Shown piece after piece: positions 1-13,064 of a stretch of DNA of 64,000 nucleotides. Location of the stretch: the NCBI GenBank assembly GCA_033980235.1, contig CM067079.1, positions 28,755,147-28,819,146 on the forward strand. Direction: 5' to 3'. Source of the stretch: Diadema setosum (lineage: Eukaryota > Echinodermata > Echinoidea > Diadematoida > Diadematidae). The notes beneath the pieces are model-generated. The model was given only the letters and a program-made list of their open reading frames with translations. It was not told where the DNA came from and searched no databases. A program made the position numbers and the translations under genes. Every line of letters starts with the position of its first letter. The first letter of the stretch is position 1.

Positions 1-1894
1 CAAAAGAAAGAAAGAAAATATGCTTCATGAAGTCGAATAACGTCTTTACATGAATGGTATTTCTCCCAATTTAGCTAACAGTGCTAAATCGTGCTTGCAT
101 GATAATGACATTAGAGAAGTGAAATTACCGCTAGACTAACCCTTTAAGGTATGGTGCACCGCATCCTAGCAGGAAGGTTTGGGTACTGGATTGTAAGAAA
201 ACGAGAAATATTGGTGCTAGAACTCAGTAAGATACACATTGACTTTGACTAAGATACCGAGAGAATTTGGAGCCATTTTACAATTTGAGTCGATTTTCCT
301 TTATTCAACTTATTTTGTCTTTAACGTCTTGTCTCTATTCCAAATTTCTGCTTGTCAAAATCATCTCTATTGCTAGTCCAGAATAGAGTAAAATGCACCG
401 GGATAATTTGTATTTCAAACTGGTGACGATTCACAATGCATCTTTTCCTTTTTCATCCAGTCCCATATTTCTGTCTTTGTCACCTCGATACCCTTTTCTT
501 ACTATTTTAACTTCCATATCATGTCCGTGTCTAATACGGTGAGTAAAGCTTTTAATATTTTGTCTGTCATACATGAGACGAGATATCCAAACTCATGTCC
601 AGTAAGGGCTTATTTGTATATTCTTGTAATGTATTCTCGCTGTGTTTTCTGTTGTTTTTGACTGTCTTATTCAATCCGTCAGGTTCGGTTGATTTGCTAC
701 CCTGGATCCATCCCTCGGCCATCGATTGTGTATAGAGGGTTCGTGAAAGTCCAACCGAACTTTGCCCCGGGAAGCTGAAATATTCCACGCGGTATGTGAT
801 GGGCGATGCGATCTACGGCTGATGTTAAAACACTGCTATACAGCACCGACACCGTGACGCCGCGCGCGTCTCACAGGTGTTCGTTTCCGGTCCGTGGTTG
901 CCTTGGCAACTTCGTGACCGTTTCAGTAATCATAACACGATGTTGAATTTGTCGAGGATACGATAAGGTCAAATCATTGCAGTCCTGTTAAGTTCGTGGA
1001 TTTTTGTACCTGTCACAGTGTGTCTGTATCATTATGGTTGTCTTGCTTTGAGAATGGGCAAATTGCAGTTCGAACATAAACTATGCCGTTGCTGCTGCGG
1101 CAAGTGTTATTTAGACACATACCAAAATGCATACAATTTTATGGGTGAGTTTCCACCAACTTGTAGAGTCTCTCCATATTAGCTTTACTACCACAAAATA
1201 CCATCTCTGCTCATACACCTTTGCTATAATCACGCTGGAACGCCAAACCTTGTAAACAACCCTGCAGTATTCCAAGGGTTGCAAATGCACATTTTTCGTG
1301 GATCTTTTTTTTTTAACCAATTCCGTAGTAGATGTTTGTATTAATGCAATAAATTTAGGGAAAAGGAGTATTTTCCATGAAACCTACAGTATTAATGACA
1401 ACAACAAAAAAAAAAAAATAGTGCAGTTAATAGGGCATTTCACAGAAATCATGCTTGTTTATACCTCCAACCACTTCTACACAACATCGTATCGAAAATG
1501 TATAATTCATCAAAAGGGAAAGAAAAACTCTTTGTCGAAGGTTGTAATGTCTGGTTCGTAGTTTGCCTTCTTTTATTACTGATTCTCCTTTTCATTATTT
1601 TCCGTTCCATCCCTTTCACTCAATCTCTTGCCCATCTTTGTCCATCCCTCTCTATCCCTCTCTCAGTCTATCGCTGGGTCTCTAAAACACTGGCTTGATA
1701 GATACGATGCCATCATGTTTTATTCAGTAACAAGTTTTTTGTTTTTTTTTTGATCACTGTACAGCCCCTCGTCCCGTGTTTTTTTTTTTTTTTTTTCGAA
1801 GGTCCGGATGAAAATTAGGAAGCGACGTGGTCCCCGAATCTCATGAAAAATTTACGGTAATGGGCGAAGCACATTTTGTTTGCGATGGGGGAGA
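1..1894. other. Non-coding AT-rich DNA
   Basis: I see no recognisable gene, RNA or transposon here. Open frames are short and without recognisable domains. There are several homopolymer runs, such as T-runs near 1741-1751 and 1780-1796 and an A-run near 1408. A small GC-richer patch with CpG steps lies at about 840-900. Confidence 0.6.
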
Positions 1895-1957
1895 TTTGGA
1901 AAAAAAAAATCAGAAGGAAACAAAAATAAAAGAACGAGGGAACAAGAGGGGAAGGAC

Positions 1958-1995
<38 letters not shown>

Positions 1996-2035
1996 AAGAG
2001 AGAGGGGGAGAGAGAGGGTGGAGAGGAGCCAAAGG
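1895..2035 (+). repeat. Purine-rich tract with (GA)n core
   Basis: The plus strand is almost entirely purine, with an uninterrupted (GA)n core at about 1963-1991 followed by imperfect GA/GGA. The open frames across it (Arg-Glu repeats on one strand, Leu-Ser on the other) are artefacts of the repeat. Confidence 0.9.
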
Positions 2036-2094
2036 AAAAAAATTAACATCCCTACTTCTTTTAATGAAAAAATACCCACATAAGTTGGAAGGAG

Positions 2095-2096
<2 letters not shown>

Positions 2097-2138
<42 letters not shown>
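2097..2138. repeat. (TA)n microsatellite
   Basis: This is an uninterrupted alternating A/T run of about 42 bases, directly downstream of the GA tract. Confidence 0.95.
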
Positions 2139-2140
<2 letters not shown>

Positions 2141-2774
2141 GGAAAACGATCGGATTTTGTTTTTCTACGATGGAGGGGTACAAATAGGAATCAGCAATTT
2201 GCATTTGGTCGCCTTGTTTTATTAATAATCTCCAGGGAAAAAAATGGACGCCTGATGTATCCAGTAGCTTACCTTTATTTGCCATGGAAATACATAGAAA
2301 AAAAAAAAAACATATCCTAAACAAATGATATGTTCGAGAAGGGTTGCGCGTACTTCTGCAAAATGGTATAACCAGAAGCAGATAAGGGAGGGGGAAAGGG
2401 AGTGTATGGAGTGGTGGGGAGAATCACCTGGAGGTAAATGAAGTCAACTACAACTCAATAGATTTTCACACACTACATCAGCAAAATACATTACTACTAT
2501 CTATTTACTTTAATAATGCCGGATTCAATACTCTGCTGGCTACGTGAGTGCTTATTATTGCAGCTGGAAGCCAGAATATTGTGTAGTATAGATATTCAGT
2601 GATACTTCTTTCTAGTATATCTGCGTCTATCATGAATCATACCGTGTATTATCCTGCTATAAAACCAATGTTGCTGCTACCACTATCACGAATTATACAA
2701 TACATTAATTAGTGTAATTATATCATACTAAGCTGTTGACAAATATCAACATATCATACTACCATTGGGTCAAA
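2139..2774. other. Non-coding DNA
   Basis: Unique-looking AT-rich sequence. Nothing recognisable on either strand. Confidence 0.5.
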
Positions 2775-3070
2775 CGTCTGAACATAATATCATCAATATC
2801 ATCTTCAAGCTCAATATATAATTATCCTCGCGGTATTATGATCACAATGATGATGATGACACAAATATCGAAATTCATCATTATCATCGTTCTCATTAAC
2901 AAAACAATCATTATCATTACCATAATCATCATCATCATTTTTCATTATCATTATCACTATTGTTATCATTATTATCATCTTATTAAAAATGCTATTGTCA
3001 TTGCCGTCATCGTAATCATTCTCATACACATCGCCATCAACCTCTATAGTCATCATCATTTCTTTGTTGT
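2775..3070 (+). repeat. Imperfect ATC/ATT trinucleotide tract
   Basis: About 300 bases are dominated by ATC, ATT and CAT triplets with many interruptions. The frame of about 138 residues over it is Ile/His-rich low complexity and is not a gene. Confidence 0.85.
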
Positions 3071-3648
3071 AGTCGTCATCATATTAATGATTTATCATAA
3101 CGCGCAATTCAATAAGAGCTATTCGTGTTGCATCTTCCGGAACCACCTGTAGACCCAACCATTCCCCCCTGTTCTCCAGTCTCTGCCCCTATCGATGGCC
3201 ATTTTCCCCTACCGAGATCTAAGCATGTTTTATCATCCGTCACTCGTTGTTAGATCACATAGTGGCGAAAAATAACAAGCTAAAACACGAAACAAAACGA
3301 AACAAAATGTAACAGCGGTGTAATAACGTGCGATGGTTTCTTGCCATCCATTTTCGTCTGCGGTTGGTGAGGTGAATTAATTTGCCATCAATCTTCCAAT
3401 GATAATAAATAACAGAATTTGAAATGCGTGTGTCTCTCCCCGCTTATTGCACGGTGGTAGAGCCCTCCGCCGCGTTACCTATCATCAGCCGTACTCTATA
3501 AGCAGGTCGACCACACTCTTACATGGAACACGCCTCGAAAAGACAGAGATCCGCATGGAAGATGAATGAAATAACGGCTATATGATGTACACGTCTCCCT
3601 TACTTCGTCATAAATTCTACATCAACTTTTCGATGCATTGTTCTCTCT
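3071..3648. other. Non-coding DNA
   Basis: Unique-looking sequence with a GC-richer stretch near 3430-3510. Nothing recognisable. Confidence 0.5.
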
Positions 3649-3673
3649 GTGTATGTATGTATGTATGTATGTA

Positions 3674-3727
<54 letters not shown>

Positions 3728-3750
3728 CGTGTGCGTGTGTGTGCGTGTAT
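3649..3750 (+). repeat. Compound (TATG)n-(TG)n microsatellite
   Basis: About seven TATG units run straight into about 20 TG units and then into imperfect TGCG/TG. Cys/Val-rich frames over it are repeat artefacts. Confidence 0.95.
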
Positions 3751-4017
3751 TTATATATGTGGGCTTGTGTCTCCTGTACTCTTTACAGGCCATAAAATTA
3801 TGGGAAATAATGTATGGCGCATTGCTAAAAGGCTAATGCAAAATTGAATTTCAATTAATTTTTTTGCAGATATCCACTTTTCAAGCAAACAACTGAACAT
3901 ATCACTGTGAAATTTGATAATGTATCCCTGCTACACGGAGGACTGACTGAAGCCACTAGATAATTCTGCCGTTACTAAGAGTCGATTTGTTTTAGATAAA
4001 ATTACAACACGTACAAA

Positions 4018-4068
4018 TGTAGAGGGGACTACTTAGAAGCACTGCTTGTTAAATGTAGTCCCCCTACA
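4018..4068. repeat. Short inverted repeat (hairpin)
   Basis: The left arm TGTAGAGGGGACTAC and the right arm GTAGTCCCCCTACA are complementary apart from one unpaired base. They are separated by about 22 bases. This could be a small transposon remnant or a chance structure. Confidence 0.6.
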
Positions 4069-5940
4069 GAAAACAGACAAAATAATATCAAAGAAAAGGC
4101 GAAGTGTTATAACGAAAACACCATATATATACATTAATTACAAGGGCACGATAAAATGAACCCTGGTATGGGTATACATGTAATGCTACACAGTACAGGT
4201 TTATGAACAAAATGTTTCAGCATGCATTTACCATTAGAATAATGAATGAAACAGAAGATAACCTTCCGAGTATACTTACTGAAAGTACTTCTAGAAAACA
4301 TTGGTTGAAATACACAAACATTTATTTCATTTCATTTCTCATTTCAATTTATTTTCATATTTCTCACATATATCACAATAAAATATATAAATGCGAAAAT
4401 TATGCAGAACATGATTTACAATAGAACTTCACCGGAATGTTCAAAAGTTTGTCTTGGTATAAACACAAGGTCTGTATACATGCGAGTTAAACTAAGTTCA
4501 TAATGCGAAAAATATTATGGGGCCTGTGTAAAAGCCAGTTTGTAGAGCCGCAGGTCCCGTGATTACCATGAAACCAATTACTAGTATTAGTACTTACTTG
4601 CATGCAGACAATTTTGTATCTTATGAATTACACCTGATGTAGCCTGACTTTGTAGTGTTAGGTGTTTCTTTTCGCTGTCACTTTTTTTTTTCTCAACATG
4701 TTCCAAACACACAGAGAAGCATACAAGCGAAATGTCCACGTGTCTTGTTAGTTTGGGCGTGCGAGGGTGAGTACGTCCCTGTGCGTGTGTGTATGTTTGT
4801 AAATGAAGAAGAATGGTGTCTTAAATTGAAACAAAATAAATATGAAAAGGCCTCTTACAAGAAAAACGAACCGTCCTAACAATATTGTGCAATATCATCA
4901 GACAGTCACACCGATCAGGACTAGATGAAAGAACAACATCATGTATTCATTTTTCATTGTCCTGACAACCCGACTTCACAACACGATAAAATGTAGCCGT
5001 ATAGTTGGCTACGGAGGAAAAAAAAATCCATAATAAAATATGATGATTTCAGACTGGGGACGTGATTACTCTTTCTGGATCAGATAAAGAGAAGAAAGAG
5101 AAACAAATGAAGAGCAACACGAAACCTTTTTTTCCATTGCGCTTTGCATCTGACGCCTAATTACTCAAATTAAGACGGCTGCGAGGTTACGTAATACTAG
5201 CAATTCATCGTTTGTGACGTCACAGTGACGTTTTCCTTAAGCTCTAAACGTTTGGCTGTCCAGTCGAGGGCATGGTTATCTGGCATTTAATTTCTCCTTA
5301 ATGACTACTCTTGGAGGGATAAGATTGAAAGAGGGCGGGGTCGTTCACATCGGGTCATCGTTAACGGTGACGAAACGCTGCAGCGTCTTAGCGTAATTTT
5401 CTCTCCTCCCTCACCCCACCCCCCTCTCCTTCCCGTTCTGGATACTCGCTAGACTCACTCTCAGGCGTTTGTTTCCATTTAACATAGAATACCACAATGA
5501 TGAAAAAAGATCACTGAGACTTTTGCCTCTTTCTTACTTGTGATAATTTGCTGATGCAGATTAATCAATCCCTTTTTAAAGGTAATTATGCAAACATGAT
5601 AACAATTAGTGCCTAGTGTGAAAGAATTTCATGTCGCGATATTCATGGCACGCACCGTCTTCTAATGAAAATTAGACATCGTAAGAAAGAAAATGCAATC
5701 TAGTACAAACGAAATGATATGAAATTTGTCTGTCGCTGTGCTCATGATGTTAGAACTTTGAGGTACTGTCGTAATATGAGATGTGATATACGCCAGCAAC
5801 CTTGTGTGCCCAAAACCAGTCGGTTGACACAACGGATGAAAACAATATATTGGTTATAATCACCACTTTCACTTGATTGTTTGGAACAAAACTCAAATGC
5901 GCAGGGACCAAGTGCGATATTTAATGAGTTGAATTATGTG

Positions 5941-6111
5941 TTGTTCTTGTTGTTTTTGTCGACATTGTAATTTAGTTACATTGTTCTATTTCCTTTTGTC
6001 ATGTTTGTATATTTGCATGTTTGTTTAATTTTGGAGACCGTTAAAATGATTTTTGTGCCTGAGTGCATGACAACAAAATAATGATTTTGAATCTAGAATC
6101 TTGAATCTTGA
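5941..6111 (+). mobile_element. Possible LINE-like 3' tail
   Basis: A T-rich segment resembling a 3' untranslated region ends in tandem TTGAATC-type units (about 6086-6111). Many non-LTR retrotransposons of the CR1/L2 type end in short tandem repeats of this kind. No reverse transcriptase remnant is visible upstream, so this is tentative. Confidence 0.3.
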
Positions 6112-7646
6112 AAATAACTCTTGATTGCTAAATATATGTAATTGCTTGTTCGCCTGTCTGTTTGCTTGCTTGAGGGCTTTTAATTGGTATACGCGTTAAA
6201 TGTTTAGGTCGAACTTACCCCGATCAACGGGTATTGCCTACCAATATGTTATCCACATTTTTTTTTCCATCGCTAAAAGGTGGTATAGAATAGCAGCCAT
6301 GTTTCATAATATTTCAAGTACCATTTAAGTTCTTACAATGATGAGTGCTCTTGAATACAGCTGTTACTTTTACTGCACAATTAAAGAAATTAATCCAACC
6401 ACGTGGAATACAAATATAACGTCATTTTGGGCTTTTTACTTTATTTTAGATGTCTTGCTCAGAGTGTCGGACCCGTTTATCTCTTGTAACAAATGCCTCC
6501 TCTCCCCTCTCTCTCTTATTCTTTGTAATATCTTCTGATCACTTATTCCTGACAAACGTAGTAAGTGTCCTTAAGTCAAGAAATTATGATGAATGAAATA
6601 TACTCATGTGGTAGCCAGGAATAATTTGTGACTGCTACAACGCCGTTTCTATAAGGGCTTCTATAATGAAAATGATGAATAAATGCTCGAACTTTAATAA
6701 TAAGACATACCAATCACTGAACAGTTACATTATGCGCACCAAGCCTATTTAACGTCTTGACACGATTTTTTTTTTTTTTTTTGTCATTTACATGCCAGTG
6801 CTGGTCTGAGATCTAGCTCGGATGTCCACTTTGTCGAAAAAAAAAAATGAATTAACAATTATCGCGTTAATAGCATCACTAAAGATATATTTCCAAACCC
6901 CCATTTCCCAAACCCTGCGCGTGATTTTGTTTCGCATTCATAAGCACGTTCTAGATGTCGGGATTTCGTGGAGGCGTGACGTAATACATTACAGTTCCAT
7001 CATGATGGTGCTTCAACTTAAGCATTGTGCAACGCATGCAATAAAATGATGCCTGGTATTTTTTGCTTAGTTTCGTATTCTTTCTCTTTCCTCCACCTCT
7101 ATTTCTTTAAACTAACTAGCCTCCATCGCTATAACATCTTTTGAACAACCTTGCCTCAGGTTGAGTACATGCCGTAATGTTCATTATGGCTAATTGCTTT
7201 TCATAATTATAACCTTCAGCAAGTGCAATGTTGCTGAGGTTAAGATTAATGAGTAGTACATTACATGTTGGAAGAATGACTGTCGAAGGAATGTAATTTG
7301 ATTCTTTGAAAGCCAGCCTCCAAATGAGAACCCTCCTCCCACCCCCCCCCCCCCAAGATGGATTGAACGTCGGGATATACAGAAATATCAAACAAACCAG
7401 AGAACTAGGTTCTTTCAAATCTGAAAAAAAAGACAAACATTTTTTTTTATTTAAAAAAAAATATTTCATCTTTCATCTGAATGTGACGTTTCTTGCAGCC
7501 ATATTACTTATGCAGATCAAAAGATATCATAGCATCCCAAACGTCCCCCTACCTCCATTCCCTTCATTTCTGAAGTTTTTTTCCGAAGTTGCAACATTTA
7601 AAAGATGACGACTTTGAGACGGAGGAAGGAGAGATAGTCACTGCAT

Positions 7647-7876
7647 AATCGACAAAAGTAATGATTTCCAGAACATTCTATGCACCTTTGAATGCTTCTA
7701 TAACAGATATATGGCGCTATACAATCGACAAAAGTAATGATTTTCAGAACATTCTATGCACCTTTGAATGTTTCTATGAAAGATATATGGCGCTATACAA
7801 TCGACAAAAGTAATGATTTCCAGAACATTCTATGCACCTTTGAATGTTTCCACAACAGATATATGGCGCTATACAT
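7647..7876 (+). repeat. 76-bp tandem repeat (3 copies) derived from a LINE 3' end
   Basis: Three near-identical 76-bp units start at about 7651, 7727 and 7803. Each contains GCACCTTTGAATG, then GGCGCTATACA placed 31 bases after the start of GCACC. The retrotransposon end at 60339-60374 (minus strand) has the same arrangement: GCGCCTTGAG, then GGCGCTATA at the same 31-base offset. GCGCC and GGCGC can pair as a stem. The array runs into an ATC/ACC microsatellite at 7877-7897, as a LINE tail would. The open frames through it simply repeat with the unit. Confidence 0.85.
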
Positions 7877-8159
7877 CATCATCATCACCATCACGAGCAC
7901 ATACCAGAGCTATGATGACGTCATCATCTTACCACATTATGTACAGAGAGACCAAGGGTCTCATAATCACATGTTTAAATTCATATTCAATAGCTACCTA
8001 ATTTTCTGTCAGCTTACAATGCAAGATTTCTTCCCAAATTCAATTTTAACACAGAATATAGTTTGCCTTTCAAGTAGAATAAAGGAAGAAAATGTTAAAG
8101 GTTTTATATCCCTCTTGGTCAACGATAAAATGTGACGTGTAAAAGGGGGTTCCCGTTGT

Positions 8160-8720
8160 TGATGGTTAAACACGGTCATGCCAAACTTTGGAAACTTGAG
8201 ATCGCGTGCAAGTGTCACCGTGCTCCCGCATGAAATCAGCGGGCCGCATACCAGTACAACCGAAGCAAGAAAGCGCTAGAATCGCAAGAATAACATTGAA
8301 TCCACCGAACGGCGGAAAGCGCGGGCCATTGCTGTCGTCAAATTTCTTCGCAAATTCAAGGTTGTCAAACGCCCGATGTTTTTCTACACTCGGGGCCAAC
8401 TTGGGCCAGACAATAGGTGGCGAACGGCGGAGAACAAAAGGGCTCAAAAAAAGGAGGGAAAAAAGGAATACAAAACCCCGACGACCTACGGGAAAACGCA
8501 GGACCTGTGGTAAGCTGGCTTCACCGTCGCCCATTGCATTCCCTTGCCATTGCATGGCATGGCGTGCACAAGCGGAGTGTACAGCGATAAGGCGACATAG
8601 CTGTGTGTATGTGTGCTTACAGCACATCAGCGTGAGACGTACACTGCATGGTGCAACTGTCTGTCGATACGCTACACTGAACTTCGCTAAAAACACCACT
8701 GCTCTTTTTTTCCTCTCCTG
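8160..8720. other. GC-richer patch with overlapping antisense frames
   Basis: This patch is clearly richer in G+C and CpG than its neighbours. It carries frames of about 170 residues open on both strands at once (plus about 8206-8721, minus about 8166-8699). Neither translation has a domain, signal or family I recognise. Simultaneous openness on both strands is more easily explained by composition than by two genes. It could be an enhancer, a CpG-rich promoter or an exon. Confidence 0.35.
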
Positions 8721-10547
8721 AAAACTTCAGCAATATGTCATTTTGGACTTAAAGGTTACAAACAGACTTCAAAGAATATAAAACGATATCCAACGGAGGA
8801 ACAGAGACATGATGTGAAATTAAAGATGGAGGCAAGGAAAGAAAGAGAGAGAGGAGAGAAGAGAGGAGAAGGAGAAAGGTGTACGAACTGCGTCGCTAGC
8901 TCCTACCTGGGAGTGTCAACGAAGTAAAGGGCAACACCAGTGACCCAAGATCCAGAGTATAGGTAGGGGAAAAAATCAACGGTGCGGGGCTCGAGCGTGC
9001 ACCCCTTCGAAGACCCTCCGTTGACCCGATGACATGATCTTCCTTGCAAAAAGTGATTCGAAAGAGCGATAATTTCACGGACTCGTCTTCCGTGCCGAAC
9101 GACCGGCTGCAGCGAACAGCTCCGCCAGACTGCGGGGCGAGAGAAAAACTTGGGCGCACAATACTAGCACGGCTTCTATAGATTCCTGAGCGCCAGTATA
9201 AAATACCATTCATGTCAACGGTATTTCCATGAAAATAAAAGGCCCTTTCATTCCCACCTATTCATCGCTGTATGCTCGTCATATAAAAGAATTGTAACAA
9301 TATTGAGCGCTTGCTCATTGAAATAACGAAGGCATAATAGCTTTTGAAAAGGGAGACTACCCAACATAACAATGCGCATTGTTCGTTAATTGCTAAAGGG
9401 AGGACTTCGTGCATAAAACCAGACATTATTGGTGTGTTTTTCATGTTTTGTGTGCTGTGACCAGAGGAAAAAAAAAGGGAAAGTGCTTTACCTTTCTCTT
9501 TTCGCCAAGTTCTCAAATCCTTTCTTTATTATTTTGACTGGGTTTTGAAAACCGCTGAGAATTTTGCGCTATATACTAGCAGAGAAAGTGAGAGGATGAA
9601 AAAAAAAAGCGAAACAAATCTCTAGCCTGTTTACACACTTCCTCCTATCAAACAGAACAAAGCCACACGTGATATAGGTTACAGTCTCAGACGGTGTATT
9701 CGGAACGGGATATGTATATTCATATATTTCGACACAAAATAAGACGTCAGAGGCACACACACACACACACACAAACACCCACAAACACCTTGAAACATCA
9801 ATAAAGAAATTTGATCCACTGACAGATTTGCTTCGTGTTTTTATGTACACTTCTTGGACGTCTACCAACAAATAATTTTTGAAGAGTATACTCAAGAGAT
9901 AAAGCTTACGTTAATCGCGGTATAGTCAGTAGGCCTTATTCTGTTGTTTTTTTCAGCAATCGTAATAAAAATATCAGGTTATTGATGGCACCCCTTTTTC
10001 CAGTGGTTGAGAAATTGTCAAAAAAATTATTCCCATATTAAAGGAATATTTGCATCACTGACGAGAAAATGGTCCAAAACATACATAATATCTATAAATA
10101 TTGATATTCTCCGTGTTATATACGGATTTTATGTTAATTGTATTTTAAACAGGTTTTTCGTAGTCCAGTCCATGAGACATCCGAAGTGAGTGTAAGGACA
10201 GCTTTGCAGACATTATGGAGACGCAAATACACTACAAGGGTGAGATTTAATATTTTGAGTTTTTTTCTGAGGAAACATCAGCTTACTCATCTTCTTCTTT
10301 ATTATGTTTCTGCCTCCGAATGATGTTATTGTGGGGCGTGTTGCAGAGCATCAGAGCATGAATTTGCCAGAATACAGAGTATTGAACTGGTCTGTCGTGA
10401 ACAATATGAGTTAAGATAGTCGTTTTCGTTCTCTTCGCTGAAAATTATGTACTTACAGTCAGTTATTCAACGTCAGTTCTTCCTCTTTCTGTCTGTCCAA
10501 TTAATTATCATTGTCATAAAGTAGCTTGTTGTTTTACTAGGGAAGCG
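8721..10547. other. Non-coding DNA
   Basis: Contains a purine-rich GA/GGA tract at about 8828-8880, a GC-richer segment at about 8885-9150 and a (CA)10 run at 9754-9772. No gene recognised. Confidence 0.5.
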
Positions 10548-10959
10548 TTAAAGGAATCGTACAATTTTGGTTGAGACCTAATTTCAGGTTTCTAACATTT
10601 TTTTTTTTTGTGAGATAATGAGAAACCTCTTATGAAATATGAAAGAGCATGTGATTCTATGAGGTATTCAACGTTTATTTGATGAAAATTGGTTTTGAAG
10701 TGGCTGAGATATCAAAAAGAAAAAAAAAAAGAAAAAAGAGCGATTCGAATAAAGTGTGGGACCCACACTTTATTACGATCGCTTTGTTTTACTTTGTTTT
10801 TGGATGTTTCAGTCATTCCAAACCCGATTTTCATCAAATAAATTTTGAATTCCTCTTAAAATGGTATGCTCTGTACTATATCATAAGTGTTTTCTTGGTA
10901 TCTCGCAAAAAGTGAAAAGCCCAAATCTCATCTCCACCAATACTGTACCATCCCTTTAA
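10548..10959. mobile_element. TTAA-flanked foldback element (MITE-like)
   Basis: The element is bounded by TTAA at both ends (10548-10551 and 10956-10959). The left end reads AGGAATCGTACAATTTTGG; the reverse complement of the right end reads AGGGATGGTACAGTATTGG. Internal arms are also inverted: TTTATTTGATGAAAAT at about 10674 is repeated in reverse complement at about 10829-10844. The centre (10739-10784) is a near-perfect hairpin reading GTGTGGGACCCACAC at its middle. There is no transposase frame, so it would be non-autonomous. TTAA flanks recall piggyBac-type target duplications, but the family is not proven. Confidence 0.8.
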
Positions 10960-12775
10960 GTTTTATATTCCAATTAACCTGAGACATGTACGCTTAATAA
11001 GACCACTGAGAATGAATTTTAGGACAACTACATTCTACAGTCTCTCCTATCATTATGATGTCATGATTCAATTTTCATCTCTCTGTATATGTTCAAGTGT
11101 GCCTATAATAATATAGATAATACAGGTTTGTAACACGGAGACTTTAGCCTGGAACGTATAATGATATAATGTCTGTACCTTTTTTCTTTCTGTATAAAGT
11201 ATTCATAGTATTTGGTCCGACGTTTACTGAACGAGGCTGATGACGATGACGTAATAGGTTCAATCCTTCGTAGCACCAATGGGAGGGGGTAGAGGAGGGG
11301 GGCAAGAGTGAATGTCGCACAGGCAGGTGCGAGTGGCGGCTCACGTTGCCCTTCGGATTTTAGGATCCGGTAGCGTTCTTGATTTGAACTCACGGAGACA
11401 CGTGATGACGAGATGATATTAAGCTGCGACGCCTTTGGTGGCTGGCGCATAATTCAGGTGAAAAACACAACGGCAGGCTCCAATCTAGTTGGGAAGTACA
11501 TGATTACAGAGCTGAAATAATTTGCGTGCCCCGTATAATTATGTTACTATACACATTCACCGTTCATCGGCATTATTGAGCATGCCATAATACAGTTTTT
11601 GATAAAAGGACAAATGACAAATGTTTACATTTCGTTTTCGATCCATCAATAGAAATCACGTCGTAAAAATGATAACAGCAGACAGCAAAACTTGCAGATA
11701 ATGGACACCAACAATCTCAGTTGCGACGGCTTGAATGGTCTCTATAGATGATTTACTCACAATGTTAAATGTCTAGTAAACAATACGTTTTATTCAAATA
11801 TGGCAAGGTTATTTCAAAGCTGTATTCGAAATAGTTATTATCTTCCAAACCTTTATAGAACACTTCCTAACTAGTGTTCGAAAAAACAAACAAAACAAAA
11901 GCAGTGACATTGATTGTAAACGATTTCGTAAGGCAATGATAAGGAAGCATGTTTACTGCTGTTAAACACGGAACTAATTTCAGTATCACTGTTATCTCTG
12001 TTTGCTTGTTTGTTGTTGTTTGGGGAGGGGGCAAAATTGCTAATATTTTGGAATTCCCTTCTTCTACTGAACTATTTTAAGTGGCTTAACTACAAAAAAC
12101 ATTGGAATATCAATAGTTTCTCTGAAAATAAATATGTTAGTCACTTTCCACGTACTTTACTTACATCGATGGGATGTATGCGTCTGCTCTGTTGCAGTTT
12201 TATGTTCTTGTCTGATAAATATCGTTGTGTGTACCATGTTCACAGGAATTGCCATTCACACACGTTATTGTGATTGAGTGGAATTATTTTCTAAGCTTCA
12301 TTTCCTTTTGTGAACATTTGTATTTTAAATGATCATCAGCAAAAAAGAGTGTTTATTTTCTGTCACCATGCCATCAAATTTGGTTGATGCCCAAGGGATT
12401 TATATATTTGTTTGTTTATTTTCAAATAAAATGAATTATGTAAACACTTAATTATGTCAGAGGCATGGATCCATATTTTCCGAGTGTGAGCGAAATAAAA
12501 TCCCAGGGCACTGAGACACAATTAAGTATGAGGAGATGGTAATTTGCAGGGTGGAGAACCAACGTTTTCCTCATCAACTTCCAGGCAACAGCTCTCGTCT
12601 CCCCCGGCCGTGCCGGAGCAACGCGTTCGAGTCTTCTCCAATCACGAACCCAGCGCAGCATGCCCCATTAGCCTCTTGTCATACTGCGTCTGTCGCCCGT
12701 CCCGTGCTGTTAGTCGTTAATTGTTTCATCTTGATGAGAGTGCTATGACAGCGTCATTAACAACCTGTTGATTGG

Positions 12776-12857
12776 ACGAGAGATAGCTAGTCTAGTTTCT
12801 CAGCCTGTTTTGACTTGACGCAAGATAGCTAGTCTATAGATTCGCAGCCTCGTCGGA
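12776..12857 (+). repeat. Two-copy short direct repeat (period 42)
   Basis: The 14-base block AGATAGCTAGTCTA occurs at 12781 and 12823. Each copy is followed some 20 bases later by CAGCCT, and TTGGACG and TTGACG precede the two copies. This is a small local tandem duplication. Confidence 0.7.
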
Positions 12858-13033
12858 TGGATTGCTCTGGATAAAATTGGGATCCACTTAGGATTAGATC
12901 TACCATAAAATCCACTACACCCCAAACCTCTGAGGTTAATCTATTTCATTTTGACATAGTTACCACTCTTACTATGATGTCAAGAAAATTCCAAACCAAA
13001 CATCAGAGTACATTTTCTTTTACCAGCTATGTT

Positions 13034-13064
13034 ATCTACTGCATCATGTTTAAATGCAGTAGAT
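13034..13064. repeat. Perfect 11-bp hairpin
   Basis: ATCTACTGCAT and its exact reverse complement ATGCAGTAGAT are separated by 9 bases. The stem is too short for a typical microRNA precursor. It may be chance or a protein-binding palindrome. Confidence 0.6.

Larger units (their letters stand above)
3751..7646. other. Long non-coding stretch
   Basis: No gene was recognised in nearly 4 kb. It contains a hairpin at 4018-4068 and a possible retroelement tail at 5941-6111, both listed separately. The stretch 5150-5460 is unique-looking and less AT-rich, with TGACGT-type motifs near 5215-5232. It could hold a regulatory module, but nothing proves that. A 13-C run lies at 7342-7354. Confidence 0.5.

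Noticed and set aside
8166..8721. Overlapping open frames of 177 and 171 residues on opposite strands
   Set aside because: Open on both strands, without recognisable family or domain. Composition explains it better than two genes.
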